Below are positions 1 through 11,573 of a stretch of DNA of 64,000 nucleotides, in pieces. The DNA comes from Tethya wilhelma. Taxonomy: Eukaryota > Porifera > Demospongiae > Tethyida > Tethyidae. The notes beneath the pieces were generated by a model that had not been told where the DNA came from, ran no database searches, and was given only the letters and a program-made list of their open reading frames with translations. A program made the position numbers and the translations under genes. The stretch lies in contig CAXIPT010000003.1 of the NCBI GenBank assembly GCA_964030475.1, forward strand, positions 1,969,058 to 2,033,057. The letters run 5' to 3'. Position 1 is the first letter of the stretch, and each line of letters starts with the position of its first letter.

Positions 1-252
1 AAATGTAATTGCAGTGCTCGAGTAACACAGTATAATTTTACACAAGCGTGTGTCTATATAATTGATGTTCAGTTATACTTGTTCATTCAGTGTTACCATA
101 AAAGATTGCTCAAACAAGAAATCAACCTATTAGGGCCCAGCGAATAGAACACCTATAGCTACTAGTCTAAAAAGTCAAGACTTAAAAAATAATAGTTAGT
201 TTCCAGTCCTAAGATTCATGCAATATCTAAAATAGTTGTTAGGTATATTCAC

Positions 253-1844
253 TCACTTGAGTAGTTTTTTCTGTTTCTTTGCAACTCTCCTCTTGTTGCA
301 AAAAAAACAACAACAAGAAATGAAAATCAACAAACAACTGAATAGCAGTAGACCCCCGACAACAGCTATTACAATAATAGCATAAAATGGAAAAGCAGAT
401 TCCATTTTTTGAGTTGAATTTGTTGGCTCAGTTGTTTGTTCTTGAATTGTTGGCTGAGTTGTTCGCTCTTGAGTTGTTGGCTGAGTGGTTTCAGTTGTTG
501 GCTGAGTTGTTGCAACTGGTTCCAATACAATAATTTCAATGCCCACAGTTACTGATAGTGAAGGAAAGCCAGAGTCGGACACAATAATGTCAAAAGCAAA
601 GCTTGTATTTGTCGTAAGAATACCGTCAAATGTAATCACACCACTTTGAGCATCAAGAGTAAAGTTACCATCACTTACAACAGGTAGAGATGCACTAGTC
701 ATGTACGTTAACTGTCCATTAGCACCAACATCTGCATCACTACAAACTAAGGCTACCACTGTCTCTCCACTGTATGTACCAATGTTAATACTGCTGCTGT
801 ATTGCCTCTGAGAGCACATTGGGGCATTGTCATTTTCATCTAATACTTCAATCACAACAAACGCGGTATCTTGCATACCAAGTGTATCATTACATTGAAG
901 CTCTATTACGTATGTGTTTGAAACTTCACGATCTAAACTTCCAGTCAGCGTAACCACACCAGTTGTATCGTCAACAGTAAATGTTCCATTAGTTACAGTT
1001 GATGGAGAAATTCCTACAATCTCAATACCTTGAAAACTTCCAGTACCAAAGTCAGCATCAGAGCAGGGTGCTGTGACTACTTGGGTATTAGTGGGTAGAG
1101 ATTCAGAGAATGTCACATTGTAGAAGTTTTGAGTGAACATTGGCGAGTTGTCATTACTAGAAAATGTTGTTATGAAGACTGCAACGGTTGGACAGTTTGA
1201 TGCTGGTGGAGATTGATCACATACAATGATTCTGTAAACAGTCTGAGAGAATGATATTTGGAGTTCATCTATATCCACCTCACTGACCACTACTATTGAA
1301 CCAAAAGTAGAATTAAATGCAAAACTTCCACTTACACCCGATGCTGTGTAAAAAATTTCTCCACCTTGACCCATATCTCTATCAGTGACAGTATAACTCT
1401 GTAGAGCAGCCATAGGTGCTACATTTGTGGATACAAGAACCGTACCTATTGGAGTGAGTTCATTTATACGTACAAGCACAGTACTGGGCGACACCGAAGG
1501 GCTGAATTCATTCACTGGTAGAATTTCAACTGTCACACTTGCTCTAGCAGTTTCAATAGGAATAGTAGTACTGTTACATTCTACATCAAAGTCAAACAAA
1601 GTCGTCACCTCAAAGTCTAGGTCAGAAGTAACTGAAAGTTCTCCACTTGCAGCATTAATGGAGAATGGTATGACACTCATTGAAGATGGGGGTACTAGGG
1701 TGTATGTGACATTGGTTGAGTTGCAGGTGAATGTAGCAAAGCCATCTGGTGGTCGAGGGTAGTCTGGGAGGAAGGTTTCATTGACGAAGATTGTGTAGTT
1801 GTCTTGTGTGAAAGAGAGTTGAGCACTTGATACTGTGTAAGTGT

Positions 1845-1889
<45 letters not shown>

Positions 1890-2277
1890 CTGTGTGTGCA
1901 TGTTGTGTGTGAATACATGCATACACATTCAAAACAGTCAAATATTATGAGATCAATGTTTCACATTTTTGTTAGCAAAACATTGTCAACATATATATTG
2001 CTGAGTGGATAAAATTATTCCCATGTGCCCACAACAGGTATATACACAACAGCTCATTGGCATCCGCACATGTCTATCATACGTACGGTAGTACGTATAG
2101 TAGGAATGGGCCGACTGTCCCATAGACACAATACAAAATGTTGGCCACTATAAAAATCTAGTCAAACAAAACTAGACCTTCAAAGTTGCTCAGAAGCTCT
2201 CACTGACAGATTACCAACTGCATGCAAGTCTTAAAACNNNNNNNNNNNNNNNNNNNNNNNNNNNNNNNNNNNNNNNN

Positions 2278-2345
<68 letters not shown>

Positions 2346-3420
2346 CTGTGTGTGCATGTTGTGTGTGAATACATGCATATACATTCAAAACAGTCATACA
2401 TGCATGAGATCTATGTTTCACATTTTTGTTAGCAAAACATTGTCAACATATATTGCTATTGGATGAAAGTATTCCCATGTGCCCACAACAAGTATATACA
2501 CAACAGCTCATTGGCATGTCTATATACATACATTATATGGATAAGCCAGTATATTACGTGTTAGGTATACATTATATAAAGTTGTTTTTTTCTAATCAGT
2601 AGTTTGTTTTGACATTGGTGACATAGTCTACATTGTTGTGGGTTTTGTGTCTGCACTCTGGTCATTTATGACTATGAATATGGACAATATGCATAGCTTG
2701 AGAGATCTATATATATTCTTTATTAAAAATAAGTACATTCATCACTATTGCCTGTATTCAGGATCACCAATTCACCAAAATAAACGTTTACTCATACACT
2801 AAATCAGATAAAGCTAACTTAAAACAGTTATAATATATATACCTGACATTGTACGATTCCCATACAGAACTGTTACAAAACTATAATACCTATAGTTTGG
2901 CTTATCATGAACATGCACTGATGATATCAGATATTGATCGTATGAAAATTGACTGGAATTCAAAATTATTGGAAATCATATGGCTGGGAATGCTTTAGCG
3001 AGCATTTGATCATGATCGAAACGGTATACATTGCTAAAGTGCCAGGTCTAGTGCAGTGTTGCCATATAGAATCTGATACATGACACGGCCAATTGCGAAT
3101 GTGTCCATGAGTATATAGATATATCAGCTTTGATTTTATAAGTATATAGAAGAGGAGCAAATGCTTGGCATGCCTACTGTATGCATGCCACCATTATAAT
3201 ACATTGTACGTTATTTTTTTTGTATTACTTTTAAGCCCTTCAGTAACATTAAATTTGGCCATGCATGGGACAATGCATTACGTACATGGAACTAGCTAGA
3301 TTAAACACGTAAACAAACATGCAATCATATAATATTAAGTTTATACTCACCTCTTGTTAAAGTGAACGCTACACTTGCCAACAAAATGGGAAATTGCAAC
3401 CAAAACTTCATCAGTTTCAT
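253..3420 (-). CDS. Cadherin-like single-pass membrane protein, paralog 1 (exons 3351-3420 and 253-1832)
   Basis: Exon 1 (3351-3420) encodes a signal peptide beginning MKLMKFWLQFPILL and ends in phase 1 at a GTGAGT donor. Exon 2 starts at 1832 after TTACACAG, also in phase 1, so the join is in frame (about 549 residues to the first stop). The ectodomain holds about four cadherin-type repeats: LDFE near the start of the first, VNEF, TDRDMGQGG, SSNDNSP and DENDNAP calcium-binding-like motifs, with many N-glycosylation sequons. A transmembrane helix (AIIVIAVVGGLLLFSCLLIF) is followed by a basic KRR/KKQKK stretch. The stop at 253 overlaps a perfect donor (CTCAA|GTGAGTG), and paralog 2 continues with a longer tail at this point, so the true last exon may lie beyond the left edge. 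The family is known for adhesion and recognition; no catenin-binding tail is visible. Exon joins are inferred. Confidence 0.8.
1849..2520. repeat. Duplicated intron segment with GT microsatellites (about 1849-2060 and 2278-2520)
   Basis: GT repeat, GTGCATGTTGTGTGTGAATA, TTGTTAGCAAAACATTGTCA and CCCATGTGCCCACAACA occur in the same order in both halves, with an N gap (2238-2277) and a transposon end between them. Confidence 0.85.
2078..2237 (+). mobile_element. Left end of the composite transposon, cut by an assembly gap
   Basis: CATACGTACGGTAGTACGTA… to GCATGCAAGTCTTAAAAC matches 24702-24860. It stops at the N run 2238-2277, so the rest of the copy is unknown. Lies in the intron of cadherin paralog 1. 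Confidence 0.8.
2521..3350. other. Remainder of the cadherin paralog 1 intron
   Basis: AT-rich, no coding or repeat structure recognised. Confidence 0.5.
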
Positions 3421-3668
3421 GACATGGATATCAAGCATCTAGATTTATATGTAGCAGAGATATTATTGGCTGAATTTGATTGCAACAGTTGACTATGCAC
3501 ACACACTCGAACTTAAAGAATACATACGTACAAAAACCCACCAAAAGGGGGTGGGGCTAAAAGGATCATGCGCGAATATAATTGTATGCATGTATGGGAG
3601 GATCTGCGATCATTACATCATCATTCTCTGGCAATATTCAAAGTCTTTGGTAACTATAATATAGCTAC

Positions 3669-5921
3669 CTACAATATTTGTAGTACACCAGGTTGTGCTG
3701 GCACATTGGTAACAATTCTTCCATATACACCTTCTTTTGCAGCTGGAGTTTCAGTAGTTGCATTTTCAGGTACTCTAGCCATGTTTCCTTGGGTATCTTG
3801 CAGGGCTATGTGTTGAGGCACATGAACTACAAAGGGCCTGGGTCGTTTCTTTTGTTTCTTAACTCTCAATCTCCTCCTTTTGTAAAGAAACCAACAACAA
3901 AGAAAGAAAATCAACAAACAACTGACTAGAAGTAGACCACAAGGTCCAGCGATTATTATAATTGCATAAAGTGGCAACACAGAGTCCATTGTTTGTGATG
4001 ACTCCTGAGTAGTTTGTTGCTGTGGAGTTGTTGTTTGATCAGTTTGTGGCTGAATTACAAAAATTTCAACAGTTACTGTTACTGACAGTGAAGGAAAACC
4101 AGAGTCAGACACAGTTACGTCAAAAGCATAGCTTGTGTTCACCATGAGAATGCCATCAAAGGTAATCACACCACTTTGAGCATCAAGAGTAAAGTTACCC
4201 TCACTTACAACTGGTAGAGATGCATTAGTCTTGTACGTTAACTGTCCATTAGCACCAATATCTGCATCAGTACACTCCAAGGCAACCACTATCTCTCCAC
4301 TGTATGTACCAATGCTGAGAGTCCGGCTATAAACCCGTTTAGAACATACGGGAGGGTTGTCGTTTTCATCTACAATAATCACAACATATGCTGTATCTTC
4401 CTTGCCAAGCCTGTCAGTGCAACGGAGCTCTATTTCATACATACTTGAAATGTTGTAACTGAAGCTTCCAGTCAGTGTTATTACACCAGTTGTGTCGTTA
4501 ACAGTGAATGTTCCATTGGATGCATTTTGTGGGAAAACTTGAACAATTTCAATGTTTAGAAAACTCCCAGCACCAAAGTCAGCATCAGAGCAGGGTGCTG
4601 TGACCAATTGGGTATTAGTGGGTAAAGACTCAGGGTATGTAAGGTTGTAGAAGTTTTGAGTGAACATTGGCGAGTTGTCGTTACTAGAAAATATTGTTAT
4701 GAAAACTGCAACAGTTGGACAGTTAAAGGCTGGTGGAGATTGATCACATACAATGATTCGGTAGACAGTCTGGACAAAGTGCAATTGCATTGCGTCTGTA
4801 TCCACCTCATTAACCAGAACTATAGAACCAAAGGTAGAATTGAAAGCAAAACTTTCACTTACATCTAATGTAGAGTAAAATATTTCTCCACCTTGACCCA
4901 TATCTCTATCAGTGACAGTATAGCTCTGTAAACCAGGCATAGGTGCTCCATTTGTGGATACAAGAACCGTACCTATCGGAGTAAGTTCATTTATACGTAC
5001 CAGCACAGTACTGGGTGACACCAAAGGGCCAAATTCATTCACTGGAAGAATTTCAACAGTCACATGTGCTCTACCAGTTTCAATAGGCATAGTAGTACTG
5101 GAACATTCCACATCAAAGTCAAACAAAGTCGTCATTTCAAAGTCCAGGTCAGAAGTAACCAAAAGTTCTCCACTTGCAGCGTTAATGGAGAATGGTAGCA
5201 CAGTCATTGAAGATGGTGGTACTAGGGTGTATGTGACACTGGTTGAGTTGCAGGTGAATGTAGCAAAGCCATCTGGTGGTCGAGGGTAGTCTGGGAGGAA
5301 GGTTTCATTGATGATGATTGTGTAGTTGTCATGCGTGAAAGAGAGTTGAGTATTTGATACTGTGCATGTGTCAAATGAGTGTGTTTGTGTAAGAGAGAGT
5401 GCATACATATTAGCTATATAGAATACTGAATGCCTGTTGTATAATTATGTGCTGTACACATGGGAATACTTCTGTTCATTACTAGTCGGAACAATAATAA
5501 AAAGCAAACCTATTAATTTTACACTATTAAATAGGTATTCTTCATCCCATGAGAACTAACTACTGCATACCTCATTATACATCTATTGTTACATAAATTA
5601 TGAGAAAGAAATAAATTTCAAGTTATAGTTGAAATGCTCATGGCTAATTTGAGGGAGTTTGCTTTGTGCCTATATCTTTCAGAATCTTGTACGTCCATGG
5701 TATGCATGCTATAATAAAAGTTATAAGCAGCTTGAGATAGTAAGTCTGCATATGCAAAACTAGTTCTGGTGGCTCATTCAGACTGTCATTATTATCATTA
5801 ATTTTGGGACCAGTTGTTAAACTCACAAGGTCATGGCATTGTAACAGTAAATTAGCAATTAATTATAACACTCACCTCTTACTAAAGTGTACAACAAAAT
5901 GGGCAATAGTTGAACCTTCAT
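3669..5921 (-). CDS. Cadherin-like single-pass membrane protein, paralog 2 (exons 5876-5921 and 3669-5359)
   Basis: Exon 1 (5876-5921) starts MKVQLLPILLYTLV, a short signal peptide, and ends in phase 1 at GTGAGT. Exon 2 begins at 5359 after GCACAG, giving about 578 residues. It is clearly a tandem duplicate of the gene at 253-3420: the ectodomain is nearly co-linear, with the same LDFE, TDRDMGQGG, SSNDNSP and DENDNPP cadherin signatures and the same cysteine placement. A transmembrane segment (AIIIIAGPCGLLLVSCLLIF) is followed by an aromatic/basic juxtamembrane patch and a tail of about 65 residues that is uncharged at its end (…AQPGVLQIL). There is no beta-catenin or p120 binding motif. The likely role is calcium-dependent recognition at the cell surface, inferred from the family. 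Confidence 0.85.
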
Positions 5922-6298
5922 AATACCCAGCACCTGACAAAGGTATTGTTTGCAATTAAATTTTGTTTCACGCTAAACCTTGTAACTGTATCTGGAAAGT
6001 GGAATCAATCTCTCGCTGAAGAAGTACTTAATTAACCACAGGAATGAGGGTGGGGCTAGAGGCGCACAATGACGTAGTTTTATGCGCGTATTGTACAAAA
6101 AGGGGAGGATCTAGATCTGCAAAAATCAAGTCTTAGACATATTATATCAAAAAGTATTTAAGCAAACAATACACAGTATGTAGTATAGATGTGTAATGTG
6201 AATGGCTATATATAACAAGAATATTCAATACCTGCATGGCTACAAAGAAAATTAGTAATGTGCTTAATCAGACAAAAATAAAGAGCTGCTTATTTTAG

Positions 6299-8515
6299 CT
6301 ATTTCTTGTTCTTGGTGATAATCTTATCCCCCTCATGAAAGATATCAACTATCTCCTTCAAAACAGGTCCTATTGTGGGGCTTGTGCTTGTTGAACCGTG
6401 ACCTTCGGAGCCATAATCTGGTTCATCCTCCTCTGATTCATTTTGAGAATCAGTCGGCCATTTTTGGTCTTCGGTTGGAATTTGGTAGACCATGTACGGT
6501 TGTGCTGTGTGTGTGTGTGTGTGTGTGTGTGTGTCTGTGTGTGTGTGTGTGTGTGCGCAATGTGCATATATGTGCATGTGTGTGAGTGTGTGTGAGCATA
6601 ATCATCATGACACACACATACCTGGCACATGACCGTAGAAGTTGTGATCCATCATTGGCATTGGCATCATGTTATTATCAGGAAGTGGTTTGTTCAAATT
6701 GTCTGTAGACTCTGACTGTTCCTTGCCCTTGCGACTGCAAGTGGACAATAAAAATGTAACAGCTAGTGTATTCATACAAACTACACACTATAGGAAGTTT
6801 AGGTAGTACTCAGGTCAAAGGTGCTAAGATAGCTACAGCTGACAAGCACAACAAACTGCAAATGGATAATTACGTAAGCAAAAATAATCTTACGTACACT
6901 TTTCCACATTTGATAGCACAAGTGCAGACACAAACAAAGAGAATACAGAGCAGTATGAGCAAGATGAACCCTCCGATGGCTATAAGAATCAGATCAGGAA
7001 TCGAAAGCAATCCGTCCACCGTAATCAAGACAACTGCTGTTGAGTTGAACGTCGTGTCGTCCACTGTCACCATCAGTTCAAAGCTGTTTCCTTCAAGAGC
7101 CAGGATAAAGTCATTAAGAGTTATCGTTCCATCGTCTTTGATGCCAAAGTTAGCTGTGTCTCCTTCAAGAGTTAGCGTAAGGGAGTTTGGAACATTTTCA
7201 TTGACGTCCAAGTCGAATGCAACCACCTGACCAACTTCACTACTGAGAACACTGAGACGACTCACCGAGAATCTGTACACTGCTTCACTGAACTGTGGAG
7301 GGTTGTCATTGACTGGTTGGACAGTGATGATGACCTCAGCACTTGCAACTCTTCCTTGAGTATCACGACACAGTAGGGAGATGGTGTGTGTACGATTGGT
7401 TTCATAGTCTAGAGACTGGTTCAGATAAACTGTTCCATTTCTCGCATCGGTAATAATGAATAGATCACCACTTGATACGATTTCAATGCCTTGGTATTGT
7501 CCAGCTCCAACATCAGCATCAGTGCATTCTGGTGTGGCAACCATTGTTCCAATCGGTGCTGATTCTGGAAGAGTCATTTCGTATCTGTCTGATGAGAAAA
7601 CAGGGTCGTTGTCATTGGAGGAGAGAACAATTAGCACAACACTCAGGGTAGGGCAATCAGATCGAGGTGGACTTTCATCACATGCTACTATTTGAACTGT
7701 AATAAAACTGAATCCAGATTGAGTGTTATCGACATCAAGACTTTGTACCAGTTCCAATGTGCCTGTGTTTGGATCCACAGCAAAGGAATCAGAGTCAGAA
7801 TCTTCTGCTAGTGTGAAAGTTATAACTCCGTCTGATCCAGCATCTCCATCAGTCACTGAAAACAATGAGCCCAATCCAGGTTGAGTGGATGCAAACACAG
7901 TCCCTATAGGAGTGAGTTCATTTCCACGGGCTGTAATACTGCTAGGACGAATGACTGGAAGAAACTCATTGACTGGTTGTAGTGTGATGTTGACTTGTGC
8001 CGTTGCAGTGATAGCAACATCAGAGGTGTTAGTACACATGACTGTGAAGGCATAGAAGGTTGCTGTTTCATAATCCAAAGTCCCACCATCTCTCACAGAG
8101 AGGTCTCCATTTGTAGAGTCAATTTCAAATGGTCCCGAGTTCCCTCCTGAGAAGGAATATTCAACTGTGTCAATTGGTATTCCAGTATTATCGTCGATAC
8201 AGGCTACACTTAGGAAACCATCTGGAGGTAAGGTGCCGCCTTCTGGGATTTCAGGAACACTAGTACCATAACTAGGCAGTGTGAATCTCAGAGAAAATAC
8301 TCCTACAGAATAAAGAACACAGGACTTGGGTAAATAGCATGACTCATTATTATGAATGAGATTACTGAACAAGTTTAGCAGAGCATAATTATAAACTCTT
8401 CTTGAACACTGCCTTATTTAAAAGATAAAGAAATTGCTATATATTTAGGCTTACCAGTAATGATGTACAGGAGAAAAAATACACTGCAAAACATACAACT
8501 TGACTTAAGTTTCAT
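6299..8515 (-). CDS. Cadherin-like single-pass membrane protein, divergent third member (four exons)
   Basis: The inferred exons are 8455-8515, 6898-8302, 6622-6734 and 6299-6504, and all junction phases agree (1, 2, 1), giving about 594 residues. Exon 1 is a signal peptide (MKLKSSCMFCSVFFLLYIIT). The ectodomain has about four cadherin-like repeats with LDYE, SSNDNDP, VQPVNDNPP and LPESAPIGTMV motifs. A helix (LILIAIGGFILLILLCILFV) precedes a cysteine-rich CVCTCAIKC border. The cytoplasmic tail of about 110 residues is split over two small exons and holds a methionine/asparagine-rich stretch (NNMMPMPMMDHNFYG) and an acidic patch (NESEEDEPDYGSEG). The intron before exon 4 ends in a CA microsatellite that supplies the acceptor. 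Gene order and motif sharing place it with the two neighbours to its left, but it has diverged much further. Confidence 0.8.
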
Positions 8516-8890
8516 TTCTAACTCAATCAAGCACACTGTTTCTGGCTTGACGATTATCTTGTTTTCAACTTTGAATGATGTGATCATGGGTGCATGCCAC
8601 ACCCATCAGCAGAGTTGACGAATGGTGGGTGTAGCTCAGCGGCACGTACACCCACATGCAATTAAAATGTTGTTTACTCACTGAACTAGAAGACTTATGA
8701 ATACCATTACTCGGATCGGTCGGCCACGTGTGACGTGCATGCATTATAGGGTAAAGGTCATCACTAGGACCAGACTAGACTAGGTCACGTCGCAACCGGT
8801 AAGCTTACGCGGTCTAGTCTAGCGCTAGCGTCTAGTACGGCGCGCACGTGCGAGAATCAACTCGTGCCCTGCCATGGTGTTTGAATTTAG
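8516..8890. promoter_or_regulatory. Putative divergent promoter between cadherin gene 3 and the POT-like transporter
   Basis: The two start codons, one on each strand, are about 375 bp apart, so both genes must be driven from this interval. It is locally GC-richer than its surroundings. It contains two CACGTG E-boxes (about 8725 and 8844), TGACGT half-CRE sites, TAAAGGTCA and AGGTCA nuclear-receptor-type half-sites, and an imperfect palindrome built from AGACTAG/CTAGTCT words around 8772-8830. The motifs are read by eye; their function is not shown. Confidence 0.45.
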
Positions 8891-10867
8891 ATGGAATCGA
8901 AAGATGAAGAAATGAAACCACTTCTACCGAATCAAGCACCAGCAAAGGCCCAGAATATACTCCATCGGTTGTGCACATCATGGTGGTCATGTAAACATGA
9001 GGGTTATCGGAGGTGTCTGAAATCAAGGGCTGCTATTTTGATTCTCTTCTGGAATATGGTGGTATTATTATTTTTTCAACCAGCTTTGGAGCCTGAAATA
9101 GTAGAATCTTTTTTACGAAGTGTGATTACTGATTTTAGTACTAGTTATATTGAATCAACAGGCCACGGTATTCTATTAGGATTCTATGGGTTTGCTGTGT
9201 TCCTTTTACTATTCTTCCCATTGGGGGGATTCTTAGCTGATGTCTACTTTGGTCGCTTTAAGACACTTCTCTGTAGCCTATGGAACCTATGCATCTCTGT
9301 AATTATTGTGTCATGTAGCATTGTACTATGCTTGACTGTGGGAACAACCGCTGGCATTATCAGCATAACTAGCGTGTTCATTATTATTGGTGGCATTTCA
9401 TTGTTTGTTAGCTATGTTTTATTCAGTGCTAATGTCATTCAGTTTGGACTAGACCAGCTTCAAGACCAGCCAGCAAGTGACACCTCACTCTTCATATATT
9501 GTTTTGTATGGCTGTACCACTTGAACATCTGTCTTTGGCAATTTAGTTCTAACTTGTTTATTTGTGAACTATCTTATAGGTCGGATACTGATCCACTCTT
9601 GTGGTTTTCATTGTTAATAATTCTAGGGTTTCTTGTTTTCTGTGGTTATGTGTTTCTTCCTATAACTCTTTGTCTCATTCGTTATAGACGTTTTCGACGA
9701 TGGTTTGTAGTAGAACCAGGATCTAACAATCCTTACAAGTTAGTTTACAAAGTCCTCAAGTTTGCCAAAAAACATGACCATCCTGTTCAACGCAGTGCCT
9801 TCACTTATTGTGAAGATGAGCTACCCTCTCGGCTGGATCTGGGGAAAAGCAAGTATGGGGGACCTTTTACTACTGAAGAAGTAGAAAATGTAAAAGTTTT
9901 TGGTGGAATTGTCCGTGTTTTGTTAACTCTTGGACCAATATTCATGGTTGAATTAGCTGCAACCGATTCACTGGAAAAGTTCTATGAGCATTTAGAGACT
10001 CTTGAGTTTATCAATGGATCCGAGATCAACTCATGGTCGTATACTATTTTGAAACAAGTAGGTATAGAAAGTTGTATATTCTTTTCTGATGGAAGAGTAC
10101 TGAGTTCTACTATCATAGTGATTCTTATCCCACTGTACGTGTGTTTACTACGTCCATATTTGAGATGTTATGGTTTTGGAACACTAAAGCGTCTAAGTAT
10201 AGCCATAGTGCTATTCACTTTATCCCTTTTCATCACACTTACAACTGACATTGTTGGTCACAGTAAAGAGCACATGTACAATAATTCTATTTGTATGTTT
10301 GATACTATCCCTTATGCGTATCGTTATCCAAAATTGAAAAATTATTCATCAAGTGCAGATAATTTTCTTGAACCACATTACAATTCTTCAAGTGTGCATC
10401 CACTGTCCTCCATGAATCCTAACGTAGTTGTGATACAAATCACACTCAATGCTTTTGCAACTCTTCTCTTCTATACAGCAGCATATGAGTTCATATGTGC
10501 TCAGGCACCTCACTCAATGAAAGGACTTATCATTGGAGCGTTCTTTGCCATCAAAGGCTTCTTTAAATTTATGGGAATTGTAGGTCTTGTTATCCCATTT
10601 GAGTTGTGGGGTAAACATATTTTCGGCAACAAACAAGCTCCGTGGCTGAGTTGTGGCTTTGTCTACTATCTTTTGAACATTGCTATTGCATTGGTTAGTT
10701 TTGTGGCCTTCACATTGGTTGCTAGGGGTTACCACTACCGACAAAGAGATGAACCTTCAAATGTACGCCAGTTTGTGGAGAATTACTACTCGAACATTCA
10801 AGATGAACCAGGTTATGACTACGATGACTTGGATGAACATGAGGTGTATTCTGCTAGGCCAGAATGA
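8891..10867 (+). CDS. POT/SLC15-like (proton-dependent oligopeptide transporter family) membrane protein, copy 1
   Basis: Intronless reading frame of 658 residues with about 12 predicted membrane segments. Family signatures: GGFLADVYFGRFKTLLCSLW (PTR2 signature 1, residues about 113-132), a degenerate second signature around FGLDQLQDQP, a CFVWLYHLN version of the FYWxIN motif, and PHSMKGLIIGAFFAIKGF, matching the PxSMKG/PxxMKS motif of late helices. A loop after helix 6 carries SRLDLGKSKYGG and precedes a second bundle; a glycosylation-rich extracellular loop lies near residues 475-505. The ExxER proton-coupling motif expected in helix 1 is absent (FWNMVVLLFFQPAL instead), so substrate and coupling are uncertain. 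It shares a promoter region with the minus-strand gene to its left. A second copy lies at 34887. Confidence 0.85.
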   Translation: MESKDEEMKPLLPNQAPAKAQNILHRLCTSWWSCKHEGYRRCLKSRAAILILFWNMVVLLFFQPALEPEIVESFLRSVITDFSTSYIESTGHGILLGFYGFAVFLLLFFPLGGFLADVYFGRFKTLLCSLWNLCISVIIVSCSIVLCLTVGTTAGIISITSVFIIIGGISLFVSYVLFSANVIQFGLDQLQDQPASDTSLFIYCFVWLYHLNICLWQFSSNLFICELSYRSDTDPLLWFSLLIILGFLVFCGYVFLPITLCLIRYRRFRRWFVVEPGSNNPYKLVYKVLKFAKKHDHPVQRSAFTYCEDELPSRLDLGKSKYGGPFTTEEVENVKVFGGIVRVLLTLGPIFMVELAATDSLEKFYEHLETLEFINGSEINSWSYTILKQVGIESCIFFSDGRVLSSTIIVILIPLYVCLLRPYLRCYGFGTLKRLSIAIVLFTLSLFITLTTDIVGHSKEHMYNNSICMFDTIPYAYRYPKLKNYSSSADNFLEPHYNSSSVHPLSSMNPNVVVIQITLNAFATLLFYTAAYEFICAQAPHSMKGLIIGAFFAIKGFFKFMGIVGLVIPFELWGKHIFGNKQAPWLSCGFVYYLLNIAIALVSFVAFTLVARGYHYRQRDEPSNVRQFVENYYSNIQDEPGYDYDDLDEHEVYSARPE

Positions 10868-11180
10868 TATTAATAGACTAACTATAATCTCTACTATGTA
10901 AAAAAACACTTTATCATGCACCATGTATGCTTTGTTTATCAGTTTATCTCATCAGTACCAAAACACTGATCATGCACCCTAGGCGCGTACGCTACACAAT
11001 ATTACTGTAACAGTTCTTATAATTATTATTGAATCATTATTAAGTACACCACTTCTTCCTGCCAATGAATTCCGTGTGCTTTATAATTTATTGCTCGAGA
11101 TTGAGATGCATGTGCATGAGCGCTGACAGAATCCTAGCTGATGTGATCATGAAATGACACTGACATTGTGAGGTCAAATG
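10868..11180. other. Intergenic, no gene seen
   Basis: AT-rich 3' flank of the transporter gene. A short direct repeat of a CACTGATCATGCACC-like phrase and an AATTATTATTG stretch are the only visible structure. Confidence 0.6.
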
Positions 11181-11340
11181 TTTGTGGTGGTTTTCACTCA
11201 GGGATAATCCTCCTGCACACCTGTGCGTGGTATGGTTGATAATCAGATAGTGGGTAACCTATAAAATGTCCATTGTGGTTGCTTAGAGCGCACAAAGGTC
11301 GAGGCATATAAAGATCACGTTTTGTTGTTTTGCGCATGCG
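11181..11340 (+). repeat. 160-bp segment duplicated in inverted orientation at 17897-18057
   Basis: From the TTTTCACTCAGGGATAATCC phrase to TTGCGCATGCG, this interval matches the reverse complement of 17897-18057 with few differences. The two copies lie about 6.6 kb apart and enclose the EXTL-like gene. It may be a small mobile element or a duplicated promoter-proximal piece. Confidence 0.8.
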
Positions 11341-11428
11341 TGGGAACGAGGCTAGATGTGACCGTGTGACATCCACGGCCATCTGTAGGAACGTAAACGG
11401 AAAAAGGAAAAACACATCTATAGGAGAA

Positions 11429-11467
11429 ATACGACGCGCGCGCCGCTGCGCGGCGCGCGCGTCGTAT
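11429..11467. repeat. Perfect GC-rich hairpin (18-bp arms, 3-nt loop)
   Basis: Arms 11429-11446 and 11450-11467 are exact reverse complements around a TGC loop; most of each arm is CG dinucleotides in an otherwise AT-rich region. There is no T-tract to suggest a terminator. Confidence 0.95.
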
Positions 11468-11573
11468 CTTATTTCAACCGTGTACCGACCCCCAAGTTGT
11501 GCAAGGATCCAAGGAACAGGAACCTAGGGATGCTGTCAAAGGTAACTTGGACAACATTGATCTTTCTGGGACC

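Noticed and set aside
1427..1762. Plus-strand frames MDTRTVPIGVSSFIR at 1427 and 4954
   Set aside because: They are antisense shadows of the cadherin paralogs and resemble each other only because the genes do.
5644..5826. Minus-strand 60-residue frame in the intron of cadherin paralog 2
   Set aside because: The phase-matched signal-peptide exon (5876-5921) joins 5359 directly; this frame lacks a useful splice position.
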